Assembly: GCF_004000905.1 (NCBI RefSeq)
Contig: NZ_BIMD01000034.1
Coordinates: forward strand, 1 to 63,665
DNA from: Paenibacillus humicus NBRC 102415
Lineage (GTDB): Bacteria; Bacillota; Bacilli; Paenibacillales; Paenibacillaceae
Reading direction: 5' to 3'
Length of the DNA stretch: 63,665 nucleotides
Shown: piece by piece, positions 34,729 to 43,336 of the stretch
Numbering within the stretch: the first letter of the stretch is position 1
Layout of the letters: every line of letters begins with the position of its first letter
Notes under the pieces: model-generated
What the model saw: the letters and a program-made list of their open reading frames with translations, nothing else
Told to the model about the DNA's origin: nothing
Databases searched by the model: none
Translations under genes and position numbers: made by a program

Positions 34729-35763
34729 ATGGCCAAGCTGTCGGACAAGATTACCCTGAGCAATCTCGAGCTGAAGAACCGGATCGTCATGCCGCCGATG
34801 TGCCAGTACTCGGTCGATGCCGAGGACGGAACGCCGAATGAATGGCATTATGTGCATTATGTATCGCGGGCGGTCGGCGGCACCGGGCTGATCATTATGG
34901 AAATGACCAATGTGGAGCCGGACGGACGGATTACGAACCGCTGCCTCGGCCTGTGGTCGGACGAGCAGATTCCGGCCTATAAGCGCATCGTGGACGAATG
35001 CCGGCGTTACGGCGCCAAGGTCGGCGTGCAGATCGCGCATGCCGGGCGCAAGGCGACCGATGCCGCTGTGCCGGTCAGCTCATCTCCGATTCCCGTCGAG
35101 CCGGAGGGCTGGAAGACTCCCCGGGAGCTGGCGACCGAGGAGGCGGAAGCCCAGGTGGAGCTGTTCCGTCAAGCCGCCCGCCGCGCGGTGGAAGCCGGGT
35201 TCGACACGATCGAGCTGCATGGCGCCCACGGGTATTTGATCCACCAGTTCCATTCCCCGTCTCTCAACCATCGCACGGACAAGTACGGACAGGACAAGAT
35301 GCTCTTCGGCTGCGAGGTGATCCGGGCGGTCAAAGAGGTGCTGCCGGAAGGCATGCCGCTCGTCATGCGGATCTCGGCCTTGGAATACATCGCAGGCGGG
35401 TACGATCTGGATTACGGCGCCGAGCTGGCCCGCCGCTATCAGGAAGCCGGCGTCGACGTCTTCGATGTCTCCTCTGGCGGCGAAGCGCCTCCGGACGGCG
35501 ATCTCAAGCCGGGCAACTACCCCGCCTATCAGGCTCCGATGGCCCGCAGGATCAAGGAGGCGACGGGCCTCCCGGTCATCGCTGTCGGCATGCTCGACGA
35601 GCCCGAAGTCGCTGCTGCGGTCGTCGGAACGGGCGATGCGGATCTGGCTGCGGTCGGACGAGCGATGCTGCGCAATCCTTACTGGGCGGTCGATGCCATC
35701 CTCAAGACGGAGGGCGGCCGCACGGAGCAGGCTCCCTACAAGCGAGGTTATCCTCTGCGTTAA
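34729..35763 (+). CDS. namA: NADPH dehydrogenase, old yellow enzyme NamA (YqjM type)
   Basis: A 344-residue FMN enzyme of the thermophilic-like old yellow enzyme class, which reduces activated C=C bonds with NADPH. Recognisable parts are LKNRIVMPPMCQYS (with the Cys that tunes FMN), QIAHAGRKA (the His pair that binds substrate uses HAGRKA and HGAHGYLIHQF), SPSLNHRTDKYG and AVGRAMLRNP for the flavin phosphate. ATG 34729 follows AAGAAGGAGAGA; the frame is open upstream but without homology. A perfect TATAAT lies at 34674-34679 with only a weak -35. It stands alone between the accessory cassette and yabS. Confidence 0.92.
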   Translation: MAKLSDKITLSNLELKNRIVMPPMCQYSVDAEDGTPNEWHYVHYVSRAVGGTGLIIMEMTNVEPDGRITNRCLGLWSDEQIPAYKRIVDECRRYGAKVGVQIAHAGRKATDAAVPVSSSPIPVEPEGWKTPRELATEEAEAQVELFRQAARRAVEAGFDTIELHGAHGYLIHQFHSPSLNHRTDKYGQDKMLFGCEVIRAVKEVLPEGMPLVMRISALEYIAGGYDLDYGAELARRYQEAGVDVFDVSSGGEAPPDGDLKPGNYPAYQAPMARRIKEATGLPVIAVGMLDEPEVAAAVVGTGDADLAAVGRAMLRNPYWAVDAILKTEGGRTEQAPYKRGYPLR

Positions 35764-35852
35764 GTTATGAATCCTTCCGGAATCGGGAAAGCTGGTAGAT
35801 AGATAAGTTGATTTCTAGACTTACCTGCATCCCAAGTTCTGGAGGGTAAATC

Positions 35853-36578
35853 ATGAAACAAATTCTGCTTATAACGGACGGCTGCTCCAATGTCGGCCTC
35901 AGCCCCGTCGTCGCTGCCGCCCAGGCGCTGTCGGACGGCATCACGGTGAATGTGGTCGGCGTGCTCGACGGCGGCGATCTCGGCGAATACGGAGCCAAGG
36001 AAATTCAGGAGATCGCCCATGCGGGCGGCGGCATGAGCCGGATGGCGAGCACCCGCCAGCTGTCGCAGACGGTGCAGATGATGACGCGCAAAACCGTCGT
36101 GCAGACGATTCAGCAGGTCGTGCAGAAGGAACTGAAGTCGGTGCTCGGCGGCGAAGGAGCCATCGAGGAGCTGCCGCCGGAGAAGCGCAGCGAGGTCGTG
36201 CGAGTCATGGACGAGCTCGGAGAGACGAGCAAGCTGCGGGTCGCGCTGCTCATCGACGCCAGCGCCAGCATGAAGCCCAAGATGGCGGCCGTGGAGGAAG
36301 CCATCCGCGACCTGATGCTCAGCCTGCAGTCGAGGCAGGGAATCAGCGAGCTGTCCGTCTTTCATTTCCCAGGCAATGGGCATGGCGACGACGCTTCCCT
36401 GGATCTGGACTGGACCACGAACCTGAGCGGCGTGCAGTCTCTGTTCCCCAAGCTGCAGATGCGCGGCACGACGCCGACGGGCCCTGCCCTGCTGCAGGTC
36501 ATCGAGCATTATCGGGGCAGGGACGACCGGCGGCGGGGCGGCGAAGAGGACGGGATGATGAGTGGATACGTCGTTTAA
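35853..36578 (+). CDS. yabS: YabS-like protein with von Willebrand factor A domain
   Basis: A 241-residue protein equal in length to B. subtilis YabS. The N-terminus has ILLITDGCSNVGLSPVVAAAQ; the C-terminal half is a VWA domain with the MIDAS metal site DASAS (near residue 136) and a later Thr/Gly in MRGTTPTGPALL. The central region (about 70-125) is helical. yabS is expressed during sporulation in Bacillus and always sits next to yabT. The ATG follows GGAGGG. The last 17 bases overlap yabT. Function is unknown; metal-dependent protein binding is likely. Confidence 0.86.
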   Translation: MKQILLITDGCSNVGLSPVVAAAQALSDGITVNVVGVLDGGDLGEYGAKEIQEIAHAGGGMSRMASTRQLSQTVQMMTRKTVVQTIQQVVQKELKSVLGGEGAIEELPPEKRSEVVRVMDELGETSKLRVALLIDASASMKPKMAAVEEAIRDLMLSLQSRQGISELSVFHFPGNGHGDDASLDLDWTTNLSGVQSLFPKLQMRGTTPTGPALLQVIEHYRGRDDRRRGGEEDGMMSGYVV

Positions 36579-37500
36579 GCTTCATTTGGATAAAGGCATG
36601 GTCATTACCGGCAAGTGGCGCAGGCGCCGCTACCGGGTCGAGCGCATGCTCGGAGAAGGGGCCAACGGCAAGGTGTATCTGGTCGAGCGGGACCGGCGCC
36701 TGCTGGCGCTGAAGGTCGGTGCGGACACGGTCGATCTGCAGTCGGAGATCAACGTGCTGCAGGCGCTGGAAGGCCGGGCCGGGAGCCGGGCGGAGCCCTT
36801 CCTGCACGACGTCGACGATCTGAAGCTCGCAGGCGGCAAGGAATATCCATTCTATGTGATGAAATATGTGCGGGGAACGAAGCTCCCCGCCTTTCTTGCT
36901 GCCCGGGGAGCGGAATGGTTTCCGATCGCGGGCTACAACCTTCTGCAGCGGCTGGCCGAGCTGCATGAGTCGGGATGGGCGTTCGGCGATCTCAAGATGG
37001 ACAATATCCTTGCGGCCGAATACGGGCATGTGGAGCTGGTCGATTACGGCGGCGTGACAGCGTTCGGCAAGAGCATCCGCCAGTTCACGGAGATTTACGA
37101 CCGCGGCTATTGGAATGCGGGCACCCGCGCCTCGGATGCGGCCTACGACCTGTTCTCCTTCGGGGTGCTATGCGTCCAGCTGTTTCAGGAAAAGGCGCTC
37201 TACCGCCACACGGCCGGCACCCTCCCGCAAAACCGCTCGCCGCAGGAGCTGCTCAAGCTGGCCTCGGAAAGCCCGGAGCTGCGTCCGTTCGCAGGGTGGC
37301 TGGAGAGGGCTTTTGCCGGCGGCTTCCGGAATGCGGAGGACGCGGGCGCGGCATGGAGCGTCGTCATGCGGCGGATCGGGACGGGGGGCGGCCCCAAGAA
37401 GAGGACGGGCGCCGTGCCGGGCTGGACGAAGGCGCTGTTCCTGCTGTCGTCCGGAGCTCTCGCCGCGGTGCTGTACTGGCTGCTGCTCGGACAAGGCTAA
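36562..37500 (+). CDS. yabT: Serine/threonine protein kinase YabT
   Basis: A 312-residue membrane-anchored Hanks-type kinase. The glycine loop GEGANGKV is at 31-38, the ATP lysine at K51, the catalytic loop is GDLKMDN with D143 and N148 (the usual His-Arg before Asp is Phe-Gly), and the metal motif is DYG at 161-163 in place of DFG. A single membrane helix lies near 291-309. B. subtilis YabT lacks a sensor domain, is activated by DNA and phosphorylates RecA at the onset of sporulation. The start is a GTG within yabS, so the two are coupled. Confidence 0.9.
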   Translation: MDTSFKLHLDKGMVITGKWRRRRYRVERMLGEGANGKVYLVERDRRLLALKVGADTVDLQSEINVLQALEGRAGSRAEPFLHDVDDLKLAGGKEYPFYVMKYVRGTKLPAFLAARGAEWFPIAGYNLLQRLAELHESGWAFGDLKMDNILAAEYGHVELVDYGGVTAFGKSIRQFTEIYDRGYWNAGTRASDAAYDLFSFGVLCVQLFQEKALYRHTAGTLPQNRSPQELLKLASESPELRPFAGWLERAFAGGFRNAEDAGAAWSVVMRRIGTGGGPKKRTGAVPGWTKALFLLSSGALAAVLYWLLLGQG

Positions 37501-37642
37501 GGAAAGGCGTTCTTCAAGCCGAATGACTGATTAGGTTCCAAAAAGAGGCTGTGAAGGACGGCTCGAAAGGCGCTCCGAACGTTGGTCAAAGGCGGAAAGC
37601 CGCAGGGCGCGAGGATGAAGCAAGCATCGGGAGGGCTGGAGC

Positions 37643-39094
37643 ATGGAGAGGCTGGTCGAGGAGCTGGAGCGCGGATTCAAGGAAGGGCTCTGGGAACGGG
37701 GGGCGGCGATCGTCGTCGCCGTCAGCGGCGGACCGGATTCCATGGCTTTGCTGCATGCGTTCCATGCAGCTGCCGGACGCTGGGAGCTGCGGCTTGGAGC
37801 GGCCCACGCGAATCACGGCTTCAGGCCGGAGGAGTCCAGGTCCGAGCATGAGGGAGTGCGGGCTTTTGCCGAACGGCTCGGCATCCCTTTTTATTCCGCG
37901 GAGCTGGATGTGCCGGCTTATCTGGAGAGCAGAGGCGGCAACAAGCAGGATGCGGCGCGCAAGCTGCGCTACAAGTTCCTGCATGAAGCTGCGGCAGCTC
38001 ACGGGGCGTCGGCGATCGCGCTTGCCCACCATGCGGACGACCAGGCGGAAACCGTGCTGATGCGGATCATCCGGGGCACGGCGCCGTCCGGCCTTGCGGG
38101 CATTGCGCCCCGGCGCAGCGAAGGAGGAGTGGAACTTATCCGTCCTCTCCTGCGTATAGGCAAGTCGGACCTCCTGGATTACTGCCGCCGCTTCGGCGTT
38201 CCTTCCTTCACGGACAGCAGCAACGAGCATCCGGATTACTTCCGCAACGCCGTGCGGCTCGAGGCGATTCCTTCGCTGGAGCGTTTCAACGCGCGGCTCC
38301 GGCCGTCGCTGTGCCGGCTTGCCGAGGCCGCCTCGGCGGAGGCGGATTTCCTGGACCGGGAAACGGAGTCCCTCCACCGGTCTCTGGTCGCCTCCACCGC
38401 AGCCGGAATGACGATGCGGGGCGCGGATTTGGCGGGTCTCCACGTCGCTTTACAAAGGAGATTGATTAAACTAATATTAGATTATCTCGCTCTGGAAAAG
38501 GAACCCACCGGGTTTGAAGAGGTGGAGAATATACGTCTTGGCGCACTGGCGGCGGAGCCGTCCAACTGGCGCATCGACCTCTCCCGCGGACTGCGCTTTC
38601 GCCGGGAGTACGGGCAGCTCTCCTGGGAGCGGCGCCCCGCCGAGAAGGCAGCCCTGGAGGAACGCGAGGCTCCGCTGGACGGACGGCTCGTGCTTGAAGA
38701 GGCGGGCCTTCTGTTTGCATTCCGGACGCTGGAAGATCTGGACGGGCGGGCGGTCGCGCAGGCGGCGCAGGCTGACCCGCACCGCGCCGTATTCGACCTG
38801 GACAAGCTGTCGCTTCCTCTTGCCGTGCGGCCCCGCAGGGCGGGCGACCGGATGAGCGCGATGGGACTAAACGGCACCAAAAAGGTGCAAGATATGTTCG
38901 TTGACGCCAAGGTTCCGCCTTCCCGCAGGGGCTTGCTGCCGCTTTTGTGCGACGGCGAGGGCAGAATCCTTTGGATTCCGGGCATCCGCCGCTCGGCGGA
39001 TGCCGCGGCGGAGCCGGGCAGCCGGCGGCTGCTCGTCGTCGAATCGGCGCCGATTCCGGCCCGCGGCTTCGGCGGCGAAGAGAATGGAGAATAA
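37643..39094 (+). CDS. tilS: tRNA(Ile)-lysidine synthetase
   Basis: A 483-residue enzyme that adds lysine to C34 of the CAU-anticodon tRNA-Ile, so that it reads AUA. The PP-loop ATP site SGGPDS is near residue 29, followed by AAHANHGFRPEES, the HHADDQAETVLMRIIRG segment, and the C-terminal TilS domain with RPRRAGDRMSAMGLNGTKKVQDMFVDAKVP. Essential in most bacteria. ATG 37643 follows GGGAGGGCTGGAGC. It comes 142 bases after yabT and 54 bases before hpt, as in B. subtilis. Length is normal. Confidence 0.94.
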   Translation: MERLVEELERGFKEGLWERGAAIVVAVSGGPDSMALLHAFHAAAGRWELRLGAAHANHGFRPEESRSEHEGVRAFAERLGIPFYSAELDVPAYLESRGGNKQDAARKLRYKFLHEAAAAHGASAIALAHHADDQAETVLMRIIRGTAPSGLAGIAPRRSEGGVELIRPLLRIGKSDLLDYCRRFGVPSFTDSSNEHPDYFRNAVRLEAIPSLERFNARLRPSLCRLAEAASAEADFLDRETESLHRSLVASTAAGMTMRGADLAGLHVALQRRLIKLILDYLALEKEPTGFEEVENIRLGALAAEPSNWRIDLSRGLRFRREYGQLSWERRPAEKAALEEREAPLDGRLVLEEAGLLFAFRTLEDLDGRAVAQAAQADPHRAVFDLDKLSLPLAVRPRRAGDRMSAMGLNGTKKVQDMFVDAKVPPSRRGLLPLLCDGEGRILWIPGIRRSADAAAEPGSRRLLVVESAPIPARGFGGEENGE

Positions 39095-39148
39095 CCAGGC
39101 TTATTGGATTCATAACTATAGGATTAAGGTCATCGGGAGGAACACAAC

Positions 39149-39688
39149 TTGCATAACGACATTCAAGAGATTCTGCACAGCGAGGAAGAGATCCAGAGGA
39201 AGGTCAAGGAGCTCGGAGAGATTCTGACCGGCGATTACGAAGGCCGCAACCCGCTTGTCATCTGCGTGCTCAAGGGTGCGTTTATTTTCATGGCGGACCT
39301 GGTTAAGGAAATACGCGTGCCTCTGGAGATGGACTTCATGGCCGTATCGAGCTATGGAGCTTCCACGAAATCCTCCGGGGTCGTCAAGATCATCAAGGAT
39401 CTGGACGTATCCGTGGAAGGCCGCGACGTGCTGATCGTCGAGGACATCATCGACAGCGGGCTTACGCTCAGCTATCTGATCGACGTGCTGGAGAGGCGCA
39501 ACGCCAAGTCCGTCACGGTCGTCACGCTCTTCGACAAGCCGTCGGGCCGCTCGGTCGATCTCGATGCCGACTATACCGGCTTCACGCTGCCGGATGCTTT
39601 CGTCGTCGGATACGGCCTCGACTATGCGGAATACTACCGCAATCTCCCTTACATCGGCATCCTGAAACCGGAAGTCTACACCAAATAG
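39149..39688 (+). CDS. hpt: Hypoxanthine phosphoribosyltransferase
   Basis: A 179-residue purine salvage enzyme that turns hypoxanthine or guanine and PRPP into IMP or GMP. The PRPP-binding loop [11 protein letters not shown] is near residues 98-108, with the flexible loop region [11 protein letters not shown] and the purine-contact [13 protein letters not shown] near the end. The start is a TTG at 39149 after GGGAGG (39135-39140). In Bacillus tilS, hpt and ftsH are co-transcribed, and TilS with HprT can activate ftsH; the same order holds here. Confidence 0.95.
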   Translation: MHNDIQEILHSEEEIQRKVKELGEILTGDYEGRNPLVICVLKGAFIFMADLVKEIRVPLEMDFMAVSSYGASTKSSGVVKIIKDLDVSVEGRDVLIVEDIIDSGLTLSYLIDVLERRNAKSVTVVTLFDKPSGRSVDLDADYTGFTLPDAFVVGYGLDYAEYYRNLPYIGILKPEVYTK

Positions 39689-39789
39689 CCACTTTGCGAT
39701 TTCCCTTGCCTGCCCTGAACCGGGGTTCTGTTGAGATGGTCAGACAGGCTATGGTAAAATATTTGAAGCGTCTTGAGAGGAGGTAGGGG

Positions 39790-41835
39790 ATGAATCGAAT
39801 CATCCGGAACACTGGATTTTACCTGCTTATTTTCCTGGTAACCGTCGGAATTGTCCAATTCATCAGCAATCAGGACGAAAACAGCACCCAGATTCGTTAC
39901 GACGAGTTCCAACAGCAGCTCCAGGCTGACAACATCGACAAGCTGACGGTTCAATTCGACAGTTACACGTATCTGGTGACCGGTGAATACAAGAAAACGC
40001 CAGCGGGGTCTGAAAGCAATTCGCTCAAGTTCTTCACCTACACAAACGCGGAGGAATACACCTCCAAGCAGATTTCGGATACAGCCTTGAAGAACGGAAT
40101 CCAAATCGAGTACAAGAAAATGAAAGGCCAGAGCATCTGGCTTACATTCCTGACCTCCATCATTCCGTTCGTGATCATCTTCATCCTGTTCTTCTTCCTG
40201 ATCAATCAGGCACAGGGCGGCGGCGGCAAGGTCATGAACTTTGGCAAGAGCAAAGCCCGTTTGTATAACGAAGAGAAGAAGCGGGTCACGTTCGAGGACG
40301 TCGCCGGCGCCGACGAGGAGAAGCAAGAGCTCGTCGAGGTCGTCGAATTCCTCAAGGATCCGCGCAAGTTCGCCGCAGTCGGCGCCCGCATTCCGAAGGG
40401 CGTGCTGCTGGTGGGCCCTCCGGGTACCGGCAAGACGCTCCTGGCCCGCGCTGTCGCAGGCGAAGCCGGAGTTCCGTTCTTCAGCATCTCCGGCTCGGAC
40501 TTCGTCGAGATGTTCGTCGGCGTAGGCGCATCCCGCGTCCGCGACCTGTTCGAGAACGCCAAGAAGAACGCGCCTTGCATCATCTTCATCGACGAGATCG
40601 ACGCTGTCGGACGCCAGCGGGGCGCAGGCCTCGGGGGCGGACATGACGAGCGCGAGCAGACGCTCAACCAATTGCTCGTCGAGATGGACGGCTTCGGCGC
40701 CAACGAAGGCATCATCATCGTAGCCGCCACCAACCGTCCGGACATTCTGGATCCCGCGCTGCTTCGTCCAGGCCGCTTCGACCGTCAGATCACGGTCGAC
40801 CGCCCGGATGTAAAAGGACGCGAGGCCGTCCTCAAAGTCCACGCGCGCAACAAGCCGCTCAACAAGGACGTCAAGCTGGACATCATCGCGAAGCGGACGA
40901 CGGGCTTTACCGGCGCCGATCTCGAGAACCTTCTTAATGAAGCGGCGTTGCTTGCCGCAAGACGCAACAAGAAGGATATCGGCATGACCGAGGTCGATGA
41001 AGCGATCGACCGCGTCATCGTGGGCACCGAGAAGAAGAGCCGCGTCATCAGCGACCGCGAGAAGCGCATCGTCGCTTACCACGAGGCGGGCCACACCATC
41101 ATCGGCTACTTCCTGGAGAATGCCGACATGGTGCACAAGGTCACGATCATTCCTCGCGGACGCGCAGGCGGATATGTCATCATGCTTCCCAAGGAAGACC
41201 GCATGCTCATCACCAAGCAGGAAATGCTCGACAAGATTACCGGCTTGCTGGGCGGCCGCGTAGCGGAGGAGCTGTTCATCGGAGAAATCGGAACCGGTGC
41301 CTACAGCGACTTCAAGCAAGCGACCGGCATCGTCCGCAGCATGGTCATGGAATACGGCATGAGCGACAAGCTCGGTCCGATGCAGTTCGGCAGCACGCAA
41401 GGCCAGGTATTCCTTGGACGGGATATCGGCCATGAGCAGAACTACTCCGACAAGATCGCTTACGAGATCGACCAGGAGATGCAGAACTTCATCAACGAGA
41501 GCTACAACCGCGCGAAGCAGCTGCTTACCGAGAAGAGCAAGGAAGTGCATCTGATCGCTCAGACGCTGCTTCGTCTCGAGACGCTCGACCTGGAGCAGAT
41601 CCGCAACCTGATCGAGACCGGCTCCGAGAACGGCGACGGTTCCGGCAGCGGCGACGCAGGCGGCGAAGAGCCTTCCGGCGAGCCGACGATCGACACGATC
41701 GGCGGTGTCAAGGTCCGCATCCAGCCTCGCGATCCCGGTGAAGGATCGACCTCTGGCGAGAGCATTACGGACGCCAACACAGGCGGCACCGACATCGGCG
41801 AAGACGGAACCGGCAGCGGTCCGGATAAAGTCTAA
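39790..41835 (+). CDS. ftsH: ATP-dependent membrane zinc metalloprotease FtsH
   Basis: A 681-residue hexameric membrane protease. Two membrane helices (about 9-25 and 118-138) flank a small outside domain; then the AAA+ module with Walker A GPPGTGKT at 209-216, Walker [10 protein letters not shown] near 264-272 and arginine finger region RPGRFDRQ; the zinc site HEAGH is at 431-435. The C-terminal 60 residues are Gly/Ser/Asp-rich and vary between species. It degrades misfolded membrane proteins and regulators such as Spo0E in Bacillus. The ATG follows AGAGGAGG. A TAAAAT lies just upstream, with a weak -35. Confidence 0.97.
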   Translation: MNRIIRNTGFYLLIFLVTVGIVQFISNQDENSTQIRYDEFQQQLQADNIDKLTVQFDSYTYLVTGEYKKTPAGSESNSLKFFTYTNAEEYTSKQISDTALKNGIQIEYKKMKGQSIWLTFLTSIIPFVIIFILFFFLINQAQGGGGKVMNFGKSKARLYNEEKKRVTFEDVAGADEEKQELVEVVEFLKDPRKFAAVGARIPKGVLLVGPPGTGKTLLARAVAGEAGVPFFSISGSDFVEMFVGVGASRVRDLFENAKKNAPCIIFIDEIDAVGRQRGAGLGGGHDEREQTLNQLLVEMDGFGANEGIIIVAATNRPDILDPALLRPGRFDRQITVDRPDVKGREAVLKVHARNKPLNKDVKLDIIAKRTTGFTGADLENLLNEAALLAARRNKKDIGMTEVDEAIDRVIVGTEKKSRVISDREKRIVAYHEAGHTIIGYFLENADMVHKVTIIPRGRAGGYVIMLPKEDRMLITKQEMLDKITGLLGGRVAEELFIGEIGTGAYSDFKQATGIVRSMVMEYGMSDKLGPMQFGSTQGQVFLGRDIGHEQNYSDKIAYEIDQEMQNFINESYNRAKQLLTEKSKEVHLIAQTLLRLETLDLEQIRNLIETGSENGDGSGSGDAGGEEPSGEPTIDTIGGVKVRIQPRDPGEGSTSGESITDANTGGTDIGEDGTGSGPDKV

Positions 41836-41854
41836 CTTAGGATTTGAAACCTTG

Positions 41855-41886
41855 CAGCCCTCATGCACAATTGTGCATGAGGGCTG
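41855..41886 (+). terminator. Perfect 32-base palindrome after ftsH
   Basis: Arms 41855-41870 (CAGCCCTCATGCACAA) and 41871-41886 are exact reverse complements with no loop bases left over. The RNA hairpin is strong but only TTG and mixed bases follow, so it is a poor intrinsic terminator or may act as a protein site. Confidence 0.65.
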
Positions 41887-41915
41887 TTGCTTATGTTCAG
41901 GCGGTCCGGTATAAT
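41887..41915 (+). promoter_or_regulatory. Distal candidate promoter of nup operon
   Basis: TTGCTT (41887-41892) and perfect TATAAT (41910-41915), 17 bases apart. It would give a leader of about 240 bases before the lipoprotein gene. Confidence 0.55.
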
Positions 41916-42091
41916 ATCCGAGGGTGAGGGAAAGGTAAGAGGGATGGAGTAATTTGCTCTGTAAGGGCTATGTAAGTTTTACAGTTAAATAGTGATCATA
42001 TTTATCCAATTTATTTCATGAAAAATGAAAATGCTTCGGATTATTCAGATGTAAATGCTTTCACGGTGTAAGTTTTAATAACACTTTCTCA

Positions 42092-42119
42092 TTGACTCTT
42101 ATTGATTATAGGCTATAAT
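42092..42119 (+). promoter_or_regulatory. Proximal SigA promoter of nup operon
   Basis: TTGACT (42092-42097) and perfect TATAAT (42114-42119), 16 bases apart, 45 bases upstream of the lipoprotein ATG. Confidence 0.82.
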
Positions 42120-42164
42120 AACTATATCCAATCAAAACGTATAGGACAGGGGAGAAATACACAG

Positions 42165-43256
42165 ATGAAATGGACAAGCAAGCCGTTCCAAGTACTGAGT
42201 GTATCTGCGCTCGCTATGATGCTCGTTGTTTCCGGTTGCGGTTCGAAGAACAATAACAACTCCGAGAATGCGGGCGGAGCAGCGGGTTCCAACACACCTG
42301 CCAATACGGAGAATGCAGGCGGCTCCAACGCCGACTACTCCAAGTTCAAGATCGGCATGGTTACGGACGGCGGCGGCATCAACGACAAGTCCTTCAACCA
42401 ATCCGCTTGGGAAGGCCTCCAGAAGCTCGAGAAAGACACCGGCATCAAAGTAAAGGCTCTTGAATCGAAGGGCGACGCCGACTTCGAGCCGAACCTGAAC
42501 ACGCTGATCAAAGGCGGCTACGACCTGACTTGGGGCATCGGCTTCATGATGAATAAAGCGATGACCAACGTGGCCACGCAAAACCCGGATGCGAAGCTCG
42601 CGAGCATCGACTCCGTCGTCGACGCTCCCAACGTTGAATCCGTCATGTTCGCCGAGAACGAAGGCTCCTTCCTCGTCGGCGTCGTTGCAGGCCTGACGAC
42701 CAAGACGAACAAAGTCGGCTTCGTCGGCGGCGTAGAAGGCGACCTGATCGGCAAATTCGAAGCCGGCTTCACGGCTGGCGTGAAAGCTGTCAATCCGGAT
42801 GCTACGGTAAAAGTCAGCTATGTGGGCGACTTCACGAAGCCTGACCTTGGCAAAGCGGCTGCAGCCACGATCTACAACGATGGCGCCGACATCATCTACC
42901 ATGCTGCAGGCGGCAGCGGCAACGGCGTCTTCACCGAAGCCAAAGAGCGCGTCAGCAAAGGTCAAAAAGTATGGGTTATCGGCGTCGACAAAGACCAATC
43001 CGTCGACTTCGGCAACGACATCACGCTGACTTCCATGGTTAAACGTGTCGACCAAGCGGTAGAAATGGTTTCCAAGGATCTGGCCGACGGCAAATTCGAA
43101 GGCGGATCGACTCGTACGCTTAGCCTGAAAGACGGCGGCGTAGGCCTTCCGGAGAACAACCCTAACGTTCCTGAGGACGTAATGGCCAAAGTAAAAGAGT
43201 ATGAAGCGAAAATTACGGGCGGGGAAATCACGGTACCAACCGCGCCAAGCAAGTAA
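42165..43256 (+). CDS. nupN: BMP-family nucleoside-binding lipoprotein (NupN/YufN type)
   Basis: A 363-residue lipoprotein. The signal peptide ends in lipobox VSGC with Cys25 as the lipidated residue, followed by an Asn/Gly-rich linker. The folded part begins KIGMVTDGGGINDKSFNQSAWEGL, the BMP (PnrA-like) family start, and has FVGGVEGDLIGKFEAGF, typical of receptors for purine or other nucleosides. ATG 42165 follows AGGGGAG. A hairpin terminator after the gene probably lowers expression of the transport genes relative to the binding protein. Substrate class is inferred from family and operon. Confidence 0.9.
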   Translation: MKWTSKPFQVLSVSALAMMLVVSGCGSKNNNNSENAGGAAGSNTPANTENAGGSNADYSKFKIGMVTDGGGINDKSFNQSAWEGLQKLEKDTGIKVKALESKGDADFEPNLNTLIKGGYDLTWGIGFMMNKAMTNVATQNPDAKLASIDSVVDAPNVESVMFAENEGSFLVGVVAGLTTKTNKVGFVGGVEGDLIGKFEAGFTAGVKAVNPDATVKVSYVGDFTKPDLGKAAAATIYNDGADIIYHAAGGSGNGVFTEAKERVSKGQKVWVIGVDKDQSVDFGNDITLTSMVKRVDQAVEMVSKDLADGKFEGGSTRTLSLKDGGVGLPENNPNVPEDVMAKVKEYEAKITGGEITVPTAPSK

Positions 43257-43274
43257 GATTGCCCGAGCCCAAAG

Positions 43275-43310
43275 ACAAGGCCAGCTTCTAGAGCCGGCCT
43301 TGTTCTTTTT
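43275..43310 (+). terminator. Intra-operon terminator/attenuator after nupN
   Basis: ACAAGGCC...GCT (from 43275) pairs with AGC...GGCCTTGT (to 43302), then T-rich TCTTTTT to 43310. It lies between the receptor gene and its ATPase gene. Confidence 0.85.
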
Positions 43311-43336
43311 GCCGTAAAAGGGAAGGAGATGCAAGG

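Larger units (their letters stand above)
41836..42164. other. Intergenic region between ftsH and the nucleoside-transport operon
   Basis: The 329-base gap carries a palindrome and two candidate promoters, all listed separately. The rest (about 41920-42090) is AT-rich and holds no gene. I looked for a purine riboswitch and saw none of its conserved core. Confidence 0.55.

Noticed and set aside
39676-41868. Long minus-strand open frame (730 codons) opposite ftsH
   Set aside because: Antisense shadow; ftsH is complete and conserved.
41920-42164. Possible purine riboswitch before the nucleoside importer
   Set aside because: None of the conserved three-way junction bases could be found.
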